Origin: Paracoccus tegillarcae | GTDB taxonomy: Bacteria > Pseudomonadota > Alphaproteobacteria > Rhodobacterales > Rhodobacteraceae | Reading direction: 5' to 3' | Length of the DNA: 64,000 bases | NCBI RefSeq assembly: GCF_002847305.1 | Contig: NZ_CP025408.1 | Span: 1,447,001 to 1,511,000 of the forward strand | Part shown: positions 46,249-55,092 of the stretch, in pieces | Layout: each line of letters opens with the position of its first letter | Numbering within the stretch: the first letter of the stretch is position 1 | Notes under the pieces: generated by a model | The model's input: the letters and a program-made list of their open reading frames with translations, nothing else | Databases searched by the model: none | What the model was told of the DNA's origin: nothing | Program-made: the position numbers and the translations under genes

Positions 46249-48588
46249 TTATCGTCCTAGGATAAAGGCGCGGGGGTTGCGTTCGATCATCCGCGCCAAC
46301 GAGCCGAACGCCTCGGTCGCGCGGCGCAGTTCGCGCATCATGTTTACAGCCTCAGCGTTAAAGGCCGAGCGATCGCCATAGGATGCCATCACCGATTCCG
46401 CGCGCAAAGCGGTGCGTTGCAACTGTCCGATCAACTCGGGCAGTTCCTGCACCGCGCGCGCGACCTCGTCGGCTGCGGAACTGGCAGAATCCAGTGCGTT
46501 GTTCAGACTGCCCGCGGCATTTCCGTCACGCAGGTCGTTCAACAGCCCAGAGGCCGCCTCTAGCGTGGTGGACAAGTTGCGCGGCAGTTGCTCGGCATCT
46601 TCGGTCCCCAGCATCGCGCGCAGATCAGCCAGAATGCCTTCGGCCTGCGCGCTGATTTCCGAGAAGGCGAATTCGTCCACGGCCTGTGCGGCTGCGTCGA
46701 TATCCTCGACCATCTGCGGCACGTCCGCAGCCGCCAGGGTGACCGCGTCCGCTGCCTCGGATGCGCTGTCCAGCGCGGCGCTAAGCGAGGCAACAACCCC
46801 GGCATCACGCAGTTCGCCAACAAGGACCTGCAAATCGTTCAACGCGTTCTCGACCGAGGCCATGGTGCTGTCCAAACGCCCCGGCAGCGCCGCCGCCGCA
46901 TCGCTGCCGATGACATCGCGCAACTCGGACAATGCGGCGTTCAGTTCCGCCCCGATGCTGGTGAAATCGACCCCCTCGAGCGAGGTCCCGACCTCATCCA
47001 GCGACGTAATAAGCGACGGCAGGTCTTCTGATGCGTTGTTCAGCCGCTCTATCAATTGCGCGGTGCGTGTTCCGGTTTCGGCTTCGTTCAGCTGGGTGAC
47101 GATCTCTTGCAGCTCGGCGATCGTGACTTGGGTTCCTTCGATCGTATCAAGCACTGCGCCCGGGATGGCGCGCGTGTCCTGCGAACTGGCCAGCGCCGTG
47201 ACCGAGTTCATCATATCGGTGGCCGAGTTCAGCACCTCTTCGATAGGCAGATTGCCCACGCGCGTCAGGAAGCCCTGGGCGCTGGCACTGAAATCAGAGA
47301 TCTCGCCTTCGACCGAAGGAATAATGGGATAGGGGTCGCCGCCGGCATCCAGCGTCGCGGGAACGGCATCGGGGATCGGGACCAGTTCGACCATCAGCGA
47401 CGTGCCAAGCAGACCGGCGCTGGCCACGCGGGCGCGCAGACCGTTTTGCACCTCGCCCGCCAGAAAGTCCTGCACATCCTCTGGCGTGGTGCCGCTTTCC
47501 AGCCCCATCCGGGTGGGCGACAGGGCGATGGTCACCTGTTGACGCACCAGTGTCGGCTGATTGCCTTCCGGTTCATCCACCCGCACCGACAGATCGGTGA
47601 CGCGGCCAACACTCAGGCCCTGAAATTGTACATCTGCATCGCGTTCCAGCCCGCGCACAGCGTTGTCGATCAGCAAGGTATAGCGAACGTCGCCGACTTC
47701 GTCGTCGGTAAACAGACTGCTGCGTGCGCTGTCTTCGTCGGGCTGCAGGCGAAAGACGTGACCCGGCTGGACCGGGCTGCCGCCACTGGTCAGGGTGGCA
47801 AACTCGACCCCGCCCTGCACCAGCGACGCCAGCGAGTTCACGTTGAACGAAACCCCCTGCGCACCAAGCGACAGCGAAAAGCCGGACGTATCCCAGAACA
47901 CGGTCGCGGTGGTCAGCCGCTCGTCATAGGGGGCGCTGACAAAAAGGTCGGCCAGGACCGTCTCATCATCTTCGGACAATCGCAGATTTTCCATTCTGCC
48001 GACCTCGAGCCCGCGGAACAGAACCGGGGCGCCCTCGCTCATGCCTTCGGCATTTTCAGCTGACAAAGAAACCCAGGTGCCCGGCGCGTCTTCGCGCGTC
48101 AACGGCGCGCGCTCGAGGCCGATGAAGTGGTTCTCTGGCTCGCCTCTGGCGGCGGTCCAATAGCCCTCGATAAAAGCGCCGGTCAGCACGGTATCCAGCC
48201 GGGTGACGCCCTGCGCGGAAACCTGTGGGCGCACGATCCAGAACTGAGAATCCGCATCGATATAGGGCGCGACGTCCTGATCCACGCGGATATGGACAAC
48301 GACCTTGGTCAAATCTTCGGAGAAGGCCACGCTTTCGACCTGGCCCACGGTGATTTCGCGAAACTTCAGCACGGTTTCGCCCGGCGTGATGCCCGTGGCA
48401 TCGGCGAACTCGACCTCGATCAGGTCGCCGCGATTGGAATATGAATTCCACGCGATGGCCAAGGTCACGATCAGCGCAAGGATCGGCACCAGCCAGATAA
48501 CATTGATCCCTGCCTGCGCCGCGCGGCGGGCGGTCTTGCGAACTGGGCTGGCAGGGCGGTTGGCCGGGTTCGGCGGCGTATCGGTCAT
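46249..48588 (-). CDS. pqiB: PqiB-like intermembrane MCE tunnel protein
   Basis: The 779-residue product has one N-terminal membrane helix (about residues 27-48), three MCE domains (about 50-145, 165-260 and 300-405; for example ITPGETVLKFREITVGQVES and GAPVLFRGLEVGRMENL), and a long C-terminal helical tail (about 450-770) built of repeated, Ala/Leu/Asp-rich segments such as ALDSASEAADAV and ALDSASSAADEV. PqiB forms a periplasm-spanning lipid conduit with PqiA and PqiC. The tail is longer than in E. coli PqiB. It overlaps nothing and lies 10 bases after pqiA2. Confidence 0.93.
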   Translation of the reverse strand: MTDTPPNPANRPASPVRKTARRAAQAGINVIWLVPILALIVTLAIAWNSYSNRGDLIEVEFADATGITPGETVLKFREITVGQVESVAFSEDLTKVVVHIRVDQDVAPYIDADSQFWIVRPQVSAQGVTRLDTVLTGAFIEGYWTAARGEPENHFIGLERAPLTREDAPGTWVSLSAENAEGMSEGAPVLFRGLEVGRMENLRLSEDDETVLADLFVSAPYDERLTTATVFWDTSGFSLSLGAQGVSFNVNSLASLVQGGVEFATLTSGGSPVQPGHVFRLQPDEDSARSSLFTDDEVGDVRYTLLIDNAVRGLERDADVQFQGLSVGRVTDLSVRVDEPEGNQPTLVRQQVTIALSPTRMGLESGTTPEDVQDFLAGEVQNGLRARVASAGLLGTSLMVELVPIPDAVPATLDAGGDPYPIIPSVEGEISDFSASAQGFLTRVGNLPIEEVLNSATDMMNSVTALASSQDTRAIPGAVLDTIEGTQVTIAELQEIVTQLNEAETGTRTAQLIERLNNASEDLPSLITSLDEVGTSLEGVDFTSIGAELNAALSELRDVIGSDAAAALPGRLDSTMASVENALNDLQVLVGELRDAGVVASLSAALDSASEAADAVTLAAADVPQMVEDIDAAAQAVDEFAFSEISAQAEGILADLRAMLGTEDAEQLPRNLSTTLEAASGLLNDLRDGNAAGSLNNALDSASSAADEVARAVQELPELIGQLQRTALRAESVMASYGDRSAFNAEAVNMMRELRRATEAFGSLARMIERNPRAFILGR

Positions 48589-48598
48589 CGCATTCCGT

Positions 48599-49246
48599 TC
48601 AATTCTTGCTGCTTTGCAAGGGCAGGCCCCGCCAGATCAGCCGTGGGTCAAAGCTTTGCGCTGAAAGCATCGTGAAAGCAACGGACAGCGCAAAAGACGC
48701 AGCCGCGGGGCCGGGGTGGATCGAGACGACAAAGCCCAGCTGCACCAGCGCCGACAGCACCGCCACCACAAAGACGTCGATCATCGACCAGCGGCCGATG
48801 AATTCCACCACCTCAAAGACGCGCAGCCGAGAATGCGCGTCCTCTGCCGTTGAGGGTTTGCCTGCGACCAGCCCAAGCCAGATGATCGCCACGAATTTCG
48901 CAATGGGCACGACCACCGAGGCCACAAACACGATGATGGCGATATCGTAGCTGCCGTAATGGATCAGCTCGATCACGCCTTCGATGATGGTCGCCTCTGT
49001 GCCACCCTGCAGGCTGGCCAGAGTCTGCGTCCGCATCATCGGAAAGATGTTGGCCGGGATGTAGCAAATGATCCCGGCAGCCAGCCACGCCCAGACAAAT
49101 TGCAGGCGGCGGCGGTCAGGCGGGTGCAGGCTGGCATGACAGCGTGCGCATTTTTCGGTGCCTTCGGGCCAGACGCGACCGCAACTGCGGCAGCCGACCA
49201 GACCGGCGCGATGTGCCGTCAGGACCTTGGTGCCACCCTCGCTCAT
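48599..49246 (-). CDS. pqiA2: PqiA-like membrane protein, second half (PqiA2)
   Basis: The 215-residue product has a zinc-ribbon-like start (CRSCGRVW ... KCARCHASL) and four predicted membrane helices, including YIPANIFPMMRTQTL and the FIGRWSMIDVFVVAVLSALVQLG segment conserved in PqiA. It matches one half of the two-domain E. coli PqiA. It begins within the last four bases of the gene for the other half. Confidence 0.9.
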   Translation of the reverse strand: MSEGGTKVLTAHRAGLVGCRSCGRVWPEGTEKCARCHASLHPPDRRRLQFVWAWLAAGIICYIPANIFPMMRTQTLASLQGGTEATIIEGVIELIHYGSYDIAIIVFVASVVVPIAKFVAIIWLGLVAGKPSTAEDAHSRLRVFEVVEFIGRWSMIDVFVVAVLSALVQLGFVVSIHPGPAAASFALSVAFTMLSAQSFDPRLIWRGLPLQSSKN

Positions 49247-49950
49247 TCGCCCGGCACCTGTTCACGGCCATCCGTGTGCAAGCCGGCGTCTTCGATCGCG
49301 TCCCAGATCGTCGTCTGACACATGAAGCCACGCGACGCGAGGTTGACCAGAATCAGCGCGCAAAACGCCCAGAACGCGGGGCCCAGATGCACGGTCGCCA
49401 GACCAGCCACCTTGACCAGCGCCACGGCGGTGCCGATGACAAAGATCTCGGCCATGGACCAGGGTCGCAGTTCTTCCGAGATGCGAAAGGCATCCGCGGC
49501 GTGACGGTGCGGCGGACGGCCCTGCGCCAGCGGGACCAGCGTGTAAAGCAGCAGCATGGAGCGCAGGATCGGCAGGCCGACCACCAGCGCCAGCACCGCC
49601 AGAACCAAGGGCAACAGCGCACCTTCAGCGAAAGCCAGCGCCACGCCAAAGAGCGAGGTGGCATTGCCAAAGCCCATGCGCGAAATTTCAAGGAACGGAA
49701 AGAAGATCGCCCCGACCAGCAGCACGACCGACGTAAAGGACAGCGCGATGATCTGCACAAACGCGCCGCTGCGGGGCTTGCCCAGAACCGAGCCGCAACG
49801 AATGCAGCGCGCGGTTTCACCGATGTCCAGTTCTTCCTCGACGTGCAAGGCATCGCAGCGCGGGCAGCCAAGCAGCCCTTCGCCGGTTTTCAGATCGTAC
49901 TCGCCCGCACCGCTGTTCATGTCGCAAAGATAAGCCTGCTGCCTGTTCAT
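49243..49950 (-). CDS. pqiA1: PqiA-like membrane protein, first half (PqiA1)
   Basis: The 235-residue product has an N-terminal zinc ribbon (CPRCDALH ... CIRCGSVL) and four predicted membrane helices with FFPFLEISRMGFGN and the LRPWSMAEIFVIGTAVALVKV segment. It matches the other half of PqiA; the single E. coli chain is thus two genes here, overlapping by four bases. Another ATG at 49920 is possible as start. Together the operon pqiA1-pqiA2-pqiB-pqiC encodes a full Pqi lipid transport system. Confidence 0.9.
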   Translation of the reverse strand: MNRQQAYLCDMNSGAGEYDLKTGEGLLGCPRCDALHVEEELDIGETARCIRCGSVLGKPRSGAFVQIIALSFTSVVLLVGAIFFPFLEISRMGFGNATSLFGVALAFAEGALLPLVLAVLALVVGLPILRSMLLLYTLVPLAQGRPPHRHAADAFRISEELRPWSMAEIFVIGTAVALVKVAGLATVHLGPAFWAFCALILVNLASRGFMCQTTIWDAIEDAGLHTDGREQVPGE

Positions 49951-50011
49951 ACAAGCGCATTGGTCGCACGGCGCGAACGGCAGCGTGAAGATGTGGCAAG
50001 CTTGCCGATCA

Positions 50012-51814
50012 CTAGTGCCGCGATCCCTCGCGCGCAGCGGAGGTCAGAACGACATTGCGAATGTCGGTTATATCGACCGAGCTGACCCTTTCGACGCGGA
50101 ACGGAAGCCGCAGGGTATAGCGATTGTTCTCGTGCGTGCAGTGGGCCTCGCCTTCCAGTTGGGCGGCAAAGGCCTCGATCAACTGGCCGCCAAGACCGGT
50201 GCTCTCGCCCGGATCCGGCTGCTCGACCCGGTCACCGGTCGAGTTCGATATTTCCAGCACGGCTTCGTATTTCGTGGGATGGGTCAGCGTGACGCGAACC
50301 CAGGGGTGATCCTCGCCCGGCGCGGTGCCTGCGTATTTCAGCGCATTGGTAAAGGCTTCGGTCGCCAAGAGTGTCAGCGGGACTGCCTGATCGGGCTGCA
50401 GTGTCAGCGGCTCGAACCCGGTGCGGACCCGCAAATCGCTGCCAGCCTCGACAGAGGCGTTGACCATCTGGTTGATGATATCGCCGATCAGACGATCTGC
50501 ATCCACCGCATCAAGATGCTCGGCCTGATAGAGGTTACGATAGATCGTCGCCAGCGCGGCAACCCGGTCCTGAACCGACCGCAGGACGCGCTTGGCATCA
50601 ACGTCTTCGATCATCCGGCTTTGCATGTTGATGATCGAGGCAATGAGCTGAAGGTTGTTCTTGACCCGGTGGTGAACCTCTTTCAGCAGCACCGTCTTTT
50701 CCGCGACAGCCGCCTCCATCGCCTCTTCATCGCGGATCAGGATGCGGGCCATGTTATGAAAGGTCTGGCTGACATCTCTGATCTCTGCGGGCGCATCCGT
50801 CAGCACCAAGGGCGGTGCGTCCCGATTGCCGATCGCAAACCGCCGCATCTGACTGCGCAGCACCCGGATATGGCGCAGGACCAACCGGTACACGGCGAAA
50901 TAAGCGACCGCCAAGGATACCAACCACAAGGCGATGGGGATCAGCACGGCGGTGAATTGCGACATCGCAAAACCGCCCAGACCGGCCAATTGCGGGCTCC
51001 AACTGCCAAGCGCGTAAACCAGGCCCGGCACAACCGGCACAACCGCAAACACCCGCGTATCGCCGGTATTGCTGCGTTCGACAAAGGTGGTTTCGTTGCG
51101 CTCGATCAGGCTGGACAAGGTCGAACCCCGCGGCAAAAGATCGCCCACGCGAACCTCGGCGCGGCCATCGCTTGTCAGTGGCTCACCCCGGTGGTTGAAC
51201 GTCAGAATACCGGCGCCTTCGGTCCCGAAACCCACGGAATGCGTTGACTGCAAAAGCGCGGATGACAGCGACACCACGACATAGCCCAGCAGATCACGGT
51301 CGCGGTATAGCGGCTGCATCACGACAACCACCGGGCGGCCGCTGATGATGCCCTGCGACAGCGATGCAATCATGGTCTGGGGCTGCGCGACGAACTTCTG
51401 GTAGGCCTGCGAGGTCCGCATATCCACCGGCCCGTCAGCCGGACCGCCCGATGTGCAGTTGGACACCCCGCTCATCGGCACGAAGGCCGCGCCTTGATAG
51501 ACTGCGCTATGTGCGATGAACGACCGCATGATCTCGGTGCAGGCTTCCGCGCTGTCCAGCACCTCTAGCACGGTCGGTCCCAGCGCATCCGCCGTGCCCA
51601 GCGCACTTTGCAGCAAGGCGCGCTCGCCTGCGGCGGCCGAGGCCGTGCGGCCCAGCAGGGCGATTTCGGCGCTGCGCTCTGCCTCGCGCGAGACATGCAG
51701 GGTCTGCACCAGCGAAATCAGCCCGATGGGAAGAATGGCAACCGACAGCAGCGCGGCAAGCCTGAAGCCCAGACCCCTGGTAAAGTCCAGCCGGTCGCGC
51801 AGCCGCCACAGCAT
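50012..51814 (-). CDS. HisKA_2 (HWE-related) sensor histidine kinase beside the general stress locus
   Basis: The 600-residue product has a membrane helix at about 17-37, a periplasmic sensor region (about 40-280) with a CACHE-like YRDRDLLGYVVVSLS strand pair and two Cys, a second helix at about 288-310, a HAMP-like linker, and the HisKA_2 motif LLKEVHHRVKNNLQLI with phospho-acceptor His about 381. An HATPase domain follows (ATEAFTNALKYA, GLGGQLIEAF). Such kinases phosphorylate PhyR in the general stress response of alphaproteobacteria. It lies seven bases after ecfG, so it is in the nepR-ecfG transcript. Confidence 0.92.
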   Translation of the reverse strand: MLWRLRDRLDFTRGLGFRLAALLSVAILPIGLISLVQTLHVSREAERSAEIALLGRTASAAAGERALLQSALGTADALGPTVLEVLDSAEACTEIMRSFIAHSAVYQGAAFVPMSGVSNCTSGGPADGPVDMRTSQAYQKFVAQPQTMIASLSQGIISGRPVVVVMQPLYRDRDLLGYVVVSLSSALLQSTHSVGFGTEGAGILTFNHRGEPLTSDGRAEVRVGDLLPRGSTLSSLIERNETTFVERSNTGDTRVFAVVPVVPGLVYALGSWSPQLAGLGGFAMSQFTAVLIPIALWLVSLAVAYFAVYRLVLRHIRVLRSQMRRFAIGNRDAPPLVLTDAPAEIRDVSQTFHNMARILIRDEEAMEAAVAEKTVLLKEVHHRVKNNLQLIASIINMQSRMIEDVDAKRVLRSVQDRVAALATIYRNLYQAEHLDAVDADRLIGDIINQMVNASVEAGSDLRVRTGFEPLTLQPDQAVPLTLLATEAFTNALKYAGTAPGEDHPWVRVTLTHPTKYEAVLEISNSTGDRVEQPDPGESTGLGGQLIEAFAAQLEGEAHCTHENNRYTLRLPFRVERVSSVDITDIRNVVLTSAAREGSRH

Positions 51815-51821
51815 CCGAGAT

Positions 51822-52415
51822 TTAGCGAGAAACGGGATGGTTCAAGGCCATGACAGCAAGGGTTGCCTGATCTGTCATTTCCAGCTCTTCCCCATCAGCC
51901 AGGTGCAAAAGTTCGGCCAGCTTGCGCCGACCGCGATTGGCCCGCGATTTTACCGTGCCCACCGCGACACCAGTCATATTGGCCGCCTCTTCGTAAGAAA
52001 AGCCAGAAGCCCCGACAAGGATCAGCGCCTCGCGCTGTTCATCGGGAAGCTGCTGAAAGGCCGCGCGAAAATCATGCAGTGCAAGGCGGCCATCGTGTTC
52101 TGGCCGGGTTGCCTGACGCGCCGCGTGAATACCGTCGGTATCGCTGACCTCGCGCTTGGTCTTGCGCCGCGCAGAATAGAAGGTGTTCCGAAGGATCGTG
52201 AACAGCCAGGCACGCAGATTGGTGCCTGCCTGAAACTTGTCCATGTTGGTCCACGCCTTGACGATGGTGTCTTGTACAAGGTCATCTGCCGACGATCCCT
52301 CACGCGTCAACGACAACGCAAACGCCCTCAGAGCCGGCAGATGATCTACCAGTTCGTCACGCGGATCGCCTACCTTGGTGCCCTTGGCGGGCGCCGGGTC
52401 CCTTGACGTGGTCAT
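51822..52415 (-). CDS. ecfG: General stress response ECF sigma factor EcfG
   Basis: The 197-residue product is an ECF sigma factor with region 2 (DLVQDTIVKAWTNMDKF, about 45-61, and RAWLFTILRNTFYSARRK) and region 4 (LPDEQREALILVGASGFSYEEAANMTGVAVGTVKSR, a helix-turn-helix). This is the pattern of EcfG (ECF15), which is held by NepR and released by phosphorylated PhyR. Its ATG follows the nepR stop with no gap. An EcfG-type promoter lies in front of nepR, so the locus is probably self-activating. Confidence 0.95.
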   Translation of the reverse strand: MTTSRDPAPAKGTKVGDPRDELVDHLPALRAFALSLTREGSSADDLVQDTIVKAWTNMDKFQAGTNLRAWLFTILRNTFYSARRKTKREVSDTDGIHAARQATRPEHDGRLALHDFRAAFQQLPDEQREALILVGASGFSYEEAANMTGVAVGTVKSRANRGRRKLAELLHLADGEELEMTDQATLAVMALNHPVSR

Positions 52416-52565
52416 TTATTTATCCTGGTCCCGCAATTGCTGCAAAAGGGCGACAAACCGGTCGGGAATCTCGCTGGTCGCATCCTGCTCATAGACACGC
52501 TTCAAATTCTCGTCGATCTGCTTTTCGATCTCGGCCTTGGGGCGATTTTCCCGATTTTCGGTCAT
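52416..52565 (-). CDS. nepR: Anti-sigma factor NepR
   Basis: The 49-residue product matches the conserved NepR core: IEKQIDENLKRVYEQDATSEIPDRFVALLQQL, two helices that bind EcfG, or PhyR after phosphorylation. I chose the ATG at 52565. An ATG at 52601 would start at or upstream of the expected transcript start from the EcfG-type promoter, so that longer form is unlikely. The stop directly abuts the ecfG ATG. Confidence 0.9.
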   Translation of the reverse strand: MTENRENRPKAEIEKQIDENLKRVYEQDATSEIPDRFVALLQQLRDQDK

Positions 52566-52604
52566 GCTTTTGTTAAATCCAGCAAGCTTGTGCACACCCA
52601 TTGT

Positions 52605-52630
52605 AACATGTAGTGGTTTGGCAGAGTTCC
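52605..52630 (-). promoter_or_regulatory. EcfG-type promoter of nepR-ecfG
   Basis: On the minus strand, GGAAC (52630-52626) is followed by 17 bases and TGTT (52608-52605). The EcfG consensus is GGAAC-N16/17-cGTT, so only the first, least conserved base of the -10 differs. A start point about 52597 would leave a leader of about 30 bases before the nepR ATG at 52565. Confidence 0.75.
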
Positions 52631-52663
52631 CATACTTGGAACCTTTTTTAAGGAATAAGATCT

Positions 52664-53470
52664 ATGTCTTCTGCCGATGTAGCACAAATCATCGGGCGCG
52701 AACTGCCCTTTCTGCGGAGATACGCACGGGCACTTACTGGCACTCAATCTGCCGGAGACAACTACGCTGCCGCGACCCTGGAAGCCATCCTTTCAGACCG
52801 ATCAATGTTAGAGGGGTCCAGCGATATTCGTGTTGGACTGTTCAAGGCATTTCACGCCATCTGGCAAAGCTCGGGTCAGCCCGTCGAACTGCAAGGCGAC
52901 GCTGATGGTCGCGAGGCGCGCGCCCAGGCCCACATGCGCAACCTGACCCCGAATTCGCGCGAGGCGCTGCTGCTGCGCACGATCGAGACCTTTCGCTATG
53001 ATCAGGTCGCTGAAATCATCCAAAGCACGCAGACCGAGGCCGAGGAACTGGTCCAGATCGCATTGAACGAGATGGGCCAGACGCTGCGTGGCAGTGTAAT
53101 GGTGATCGAGGACGAGACCATCATCGCGATGGACCTCAAGGGCATCGTGCAGGCCATGGGCCACGAGGTTACCGGCGTGGCCCGTACCCATACCGCTGCC
53201 GTTGAACTGGGCAAGCAACGCCGCCCCGATCTGGTTCTGGCCGATATTCAGTTGGCCGACGGATCATCGGGCATCGATGCGGTGAACGAGTTGCTGGCTG
53301 ATCAGGCCGATCTGCCGGTGATCTTCATCACCGCCTTTCCCGAACGCCTGCTGACCGGCGAACGGCCCGAACCGGCGTTCCTGATCTCCAAGCCCTATTC
53401 CGAAGAACAGGTTCGTTCCGCGGTATCTCAGGCGATGTTCTTTGCATCGACCGAGAACATGGACGTCTGA
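52664..53470 (+). CDS. phyR: General stress response regulator PhyR
   Basis: PhyR is an anti-anti-sigma factor: once phosphorylated, its sigma-like domain captures NepR. The 268-residue product has an N-terminal sigma-like domain (residues 1-135; LPFLRRYARALTGTQSAGD and NLTPNSREALLLRTIETF) and a C-terminal receiver domain (142-260) with MVIEDE, phospho-acceptor Asp194 in VLADIQLADGSSG, Thr in FITAFPE and Lys in ISKPYSEEQV. AAGGA lies eight to twelve bases upstream. It is divergent from nepR-ecfG. Confidence 0.96.
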   Translation: MSSADVAQIIGRELPFLRRYARALTGTQSAGDNYAAATLEAILSDRSMLEGSSDIRVGLFKAFHAIWQSSGQPVELQGDADGREARAQAHMRNLTPNSREALLLRTIETFRYDQVAEIIQSTQTEAEELVQIALNEMGQTLRGSVMVIEDETIIAMDLKGIVQAMGHEVTGVARTHTAAVELGKQRRPDLVLADIQLADGSSGIDAVNELLADQADLPVIFITAFPERLLTGERPEPAFLISKPYSEEQVRSAVSQAMFFASTENMDV

Positions 53471-53492
53471 CAGCAACTCCGCCGCGGCGAGG

Positions 53493-54419
53493 TCAGGCGG
53501 ATAGCCGGGCCGCGCGCGCGGCGGCGACACGGCGGCGGCGGGCAAGCTCGACATTGATCAGCGCGCCCAGCAGCACCGAAAATCCCGCGAGATAGAACCA
53601 CATCAGCAGCGCGATCACCGCGCCAATCGAGCCGTAGATACGATTATAGCTGTTGAAGCTGCTCAGATAGGATGAGAACGCGATCGAGACGGCCGCCCAG
53701 ACCAGCGCGGCCACCAGTGCGCCCCATGTAAAGATCGAGGTGCGCGGCGCTTTGACGTTGGGGCCGTATCGGTAAAGGATGCCAATCCCCAGGATAACCA
53801 GCGTGAACATCGCCACCCAAGGTAGCCCCGAAACCAGCCATGACCGCAACGGGCCGAAGGTCATGAAGTTGATGATCACAGGCAGGATCACAATCGTTGC
53901 CAAACCGGACAGAACGATCCCCACGATGGCCAAGGTCAGCACATAGGCCAACAGAAAACCAAAGATGGTCGAATGCGACCTGACGCCGTAAGCGGCATTC
54001 AGGCCGCGCACCAGCGCATCAACCCCGGCGCGCGCCGCAATCGTGGCGACCAGGAACGACAATACAGAAGCCCAGCCTATCGTCGTGCGTCCGCCCGACA
54101 ACAGCGCCTCGATCTGGGAATCCAGGATCGCCGCTGCACCATCCGGAATGAACTCATGGGCGACGCGCAGATATTCGTTGATCACCGCCGGATCGAACCA
54201 AAGACTCCACAAGGCGATGATCGCGGCCAGACCGGGAAAAACCGCAAACATCGCATAGAATGCCACACCCGCCGAGATCAGGCCCATGTGGATCTTGTCC
54301 ATCCGGACCAGCACCGCCGAAATGAAGGCGCCAATATCGCGCAGGCGGTTCAGAGGGTGCCTCGGGTGGCTGCGATGCGATGCAACCGTGTCATGAAAAC
54401 CGCGCCCAGATCGCATCAT
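53493..54419 (-). CDS. YihY/BrkB family inner-membrane protein
   Basis: The 308-residue product has about six membrane helices and the YihY signature: KIHMGLISAGVAFYAMFAVFPGLAAII, DALVRGLNAAYGVRS, and the LRSWLVSGLPWV through IYRYGPN-like segment (here LYRYGPNVKAP). The family was once called ribonuclease BN in error; its true role is unclear, though it occurs with stress genes. The start is uncertain: two adjacent ATGs (54419, 54416) lie in the dnaQ end, giving a 29- or 26-base overlap. It is convergent with phyR. Confidence 0.85.
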   Translation of the reverse strand: MMRSGRGFHDTVASHRSHPRHPLNRLRDIGAFISAVLVRMDKIHMGLISAGVAFYAMFAVFPGLAAIIALWSLWFDPAVINEYLRVAHEFIPDGAAAILDSQIEALLSGGRTTIGWASVLSFLVATIAARAGVDALVRGLNAAYGVRSHSTIFGFLLAYVLTLAIVGIVLSGLATIVILPVIINFMTFGPLRSWLVSGLPWVAMFTLVILGIGILYRYGPNVKAPRTSIFTWGALVAALVWAAVSIAFSSYLSSFNSYNRIYGSIGAVIALLMWFYLAGFSVLLGALINVELARRRRVAAARAARLSA

Positions 54420-55092
54420 CGCCCAGTTTGGCGATGAACTCTGCATGGGCCTGGGCCTCTGGCTGGGTGATGCGCGGCGGCAGGTCTGTTGGGCGCGGCT
54501 GACGGCGATTGAGCTGCCGGTCGCCTTCATCGGTTTGCTCTGACGTCTGCGCGGGGCCGCTGAGAACCAGATCAGGCTGACGGCCGCCAATCAGTTCAAG
54601 GTAAACCTCGGCAAGCAGTTCGCTGTCCAGCAGCGCCCCGTGCAGGGTGCGGTTGGAATTGTCGATCCCGAACCGGCGGCACAGCGCATCCAGCGAGGCT
54701 GGCGAACCGGGATATTTCTCTCGCGCCATTGCAACGGTATCGAGCGCGCGGGATGCCGGCAGCGTCGCAAGGCCGGCGCGGCGCAGTTCGGCGTTGAGAA
54801 ACTTCATGTCAAAGCTGGCATTGTGAATGACCAGCTTGGCGTCGCCGCCGATGAAATCAATAAAGCCTTGCGCGATCTGGGCGAATTTCGGTTTTCCCCG
54901 CAAAAAGTCGTCGCCCAGCCCGTGGACATCAAATGCCTCTTTGGGCATCGAGCGCTCCGGGTCGATATATTCGTGATAGGTGACGCCGGTGGGCAGGTGA
55001 TTGATCAGCTCAATCGCGCCGATCTCGACGATGCGGTCATCCTTTTCGGCGTCAAAGCCGGTGGTTTCCGTATCAAGGACGATCTCACGCAT
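54391..55092 (-). CDS. dnaQ: DNA polymerase III epsilon subunit (3'-5' exonuclease)
   Basis: DnaQ proofreads for the replicative polymerase. The 233-residue product has the DEDDh exonuclease motifs: VLDTETTGFD (Asp7, Glu9), HNASFDMKFLN and HGALLDSELLAEVY, followed by a linker and a C-terminal alpha-subunit-binding tail. It overlaps coaE upstream by eight bases. The aroE-coaE-dnaQ order is typical of alphaproteobacteria near the origin. Confidence 0.97.
   Translation of the reverse strand: MREIVLDTETTGFDAEKDDRIVEIGAIELINHLPTGVTYHEYIDPERSMPKEAFDVHGLGDDFLRGKPKFAQIAQGFIDFIGGDAKLVIHNASFDMKFLNAELRRAGLATLPASRALDTVAMAREKYPGSPASLDALCRRFGIDNSNRTLHGALLDSELLAEVYLELIGGRQPDLVLSGPAQTSEQTDEGDRQLNRRQPRPTDLPPRITQPEAQAHAEFIAKLGDDAIWARFS

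Noticed and set aside
52638..52642. GGAAC on the plus strand as an EcfG promoter for phyR
   Set aside because: No GTT-type -10 lies 16-17 bases downstream, and the transcript would begin inside or at the phyR start codon.
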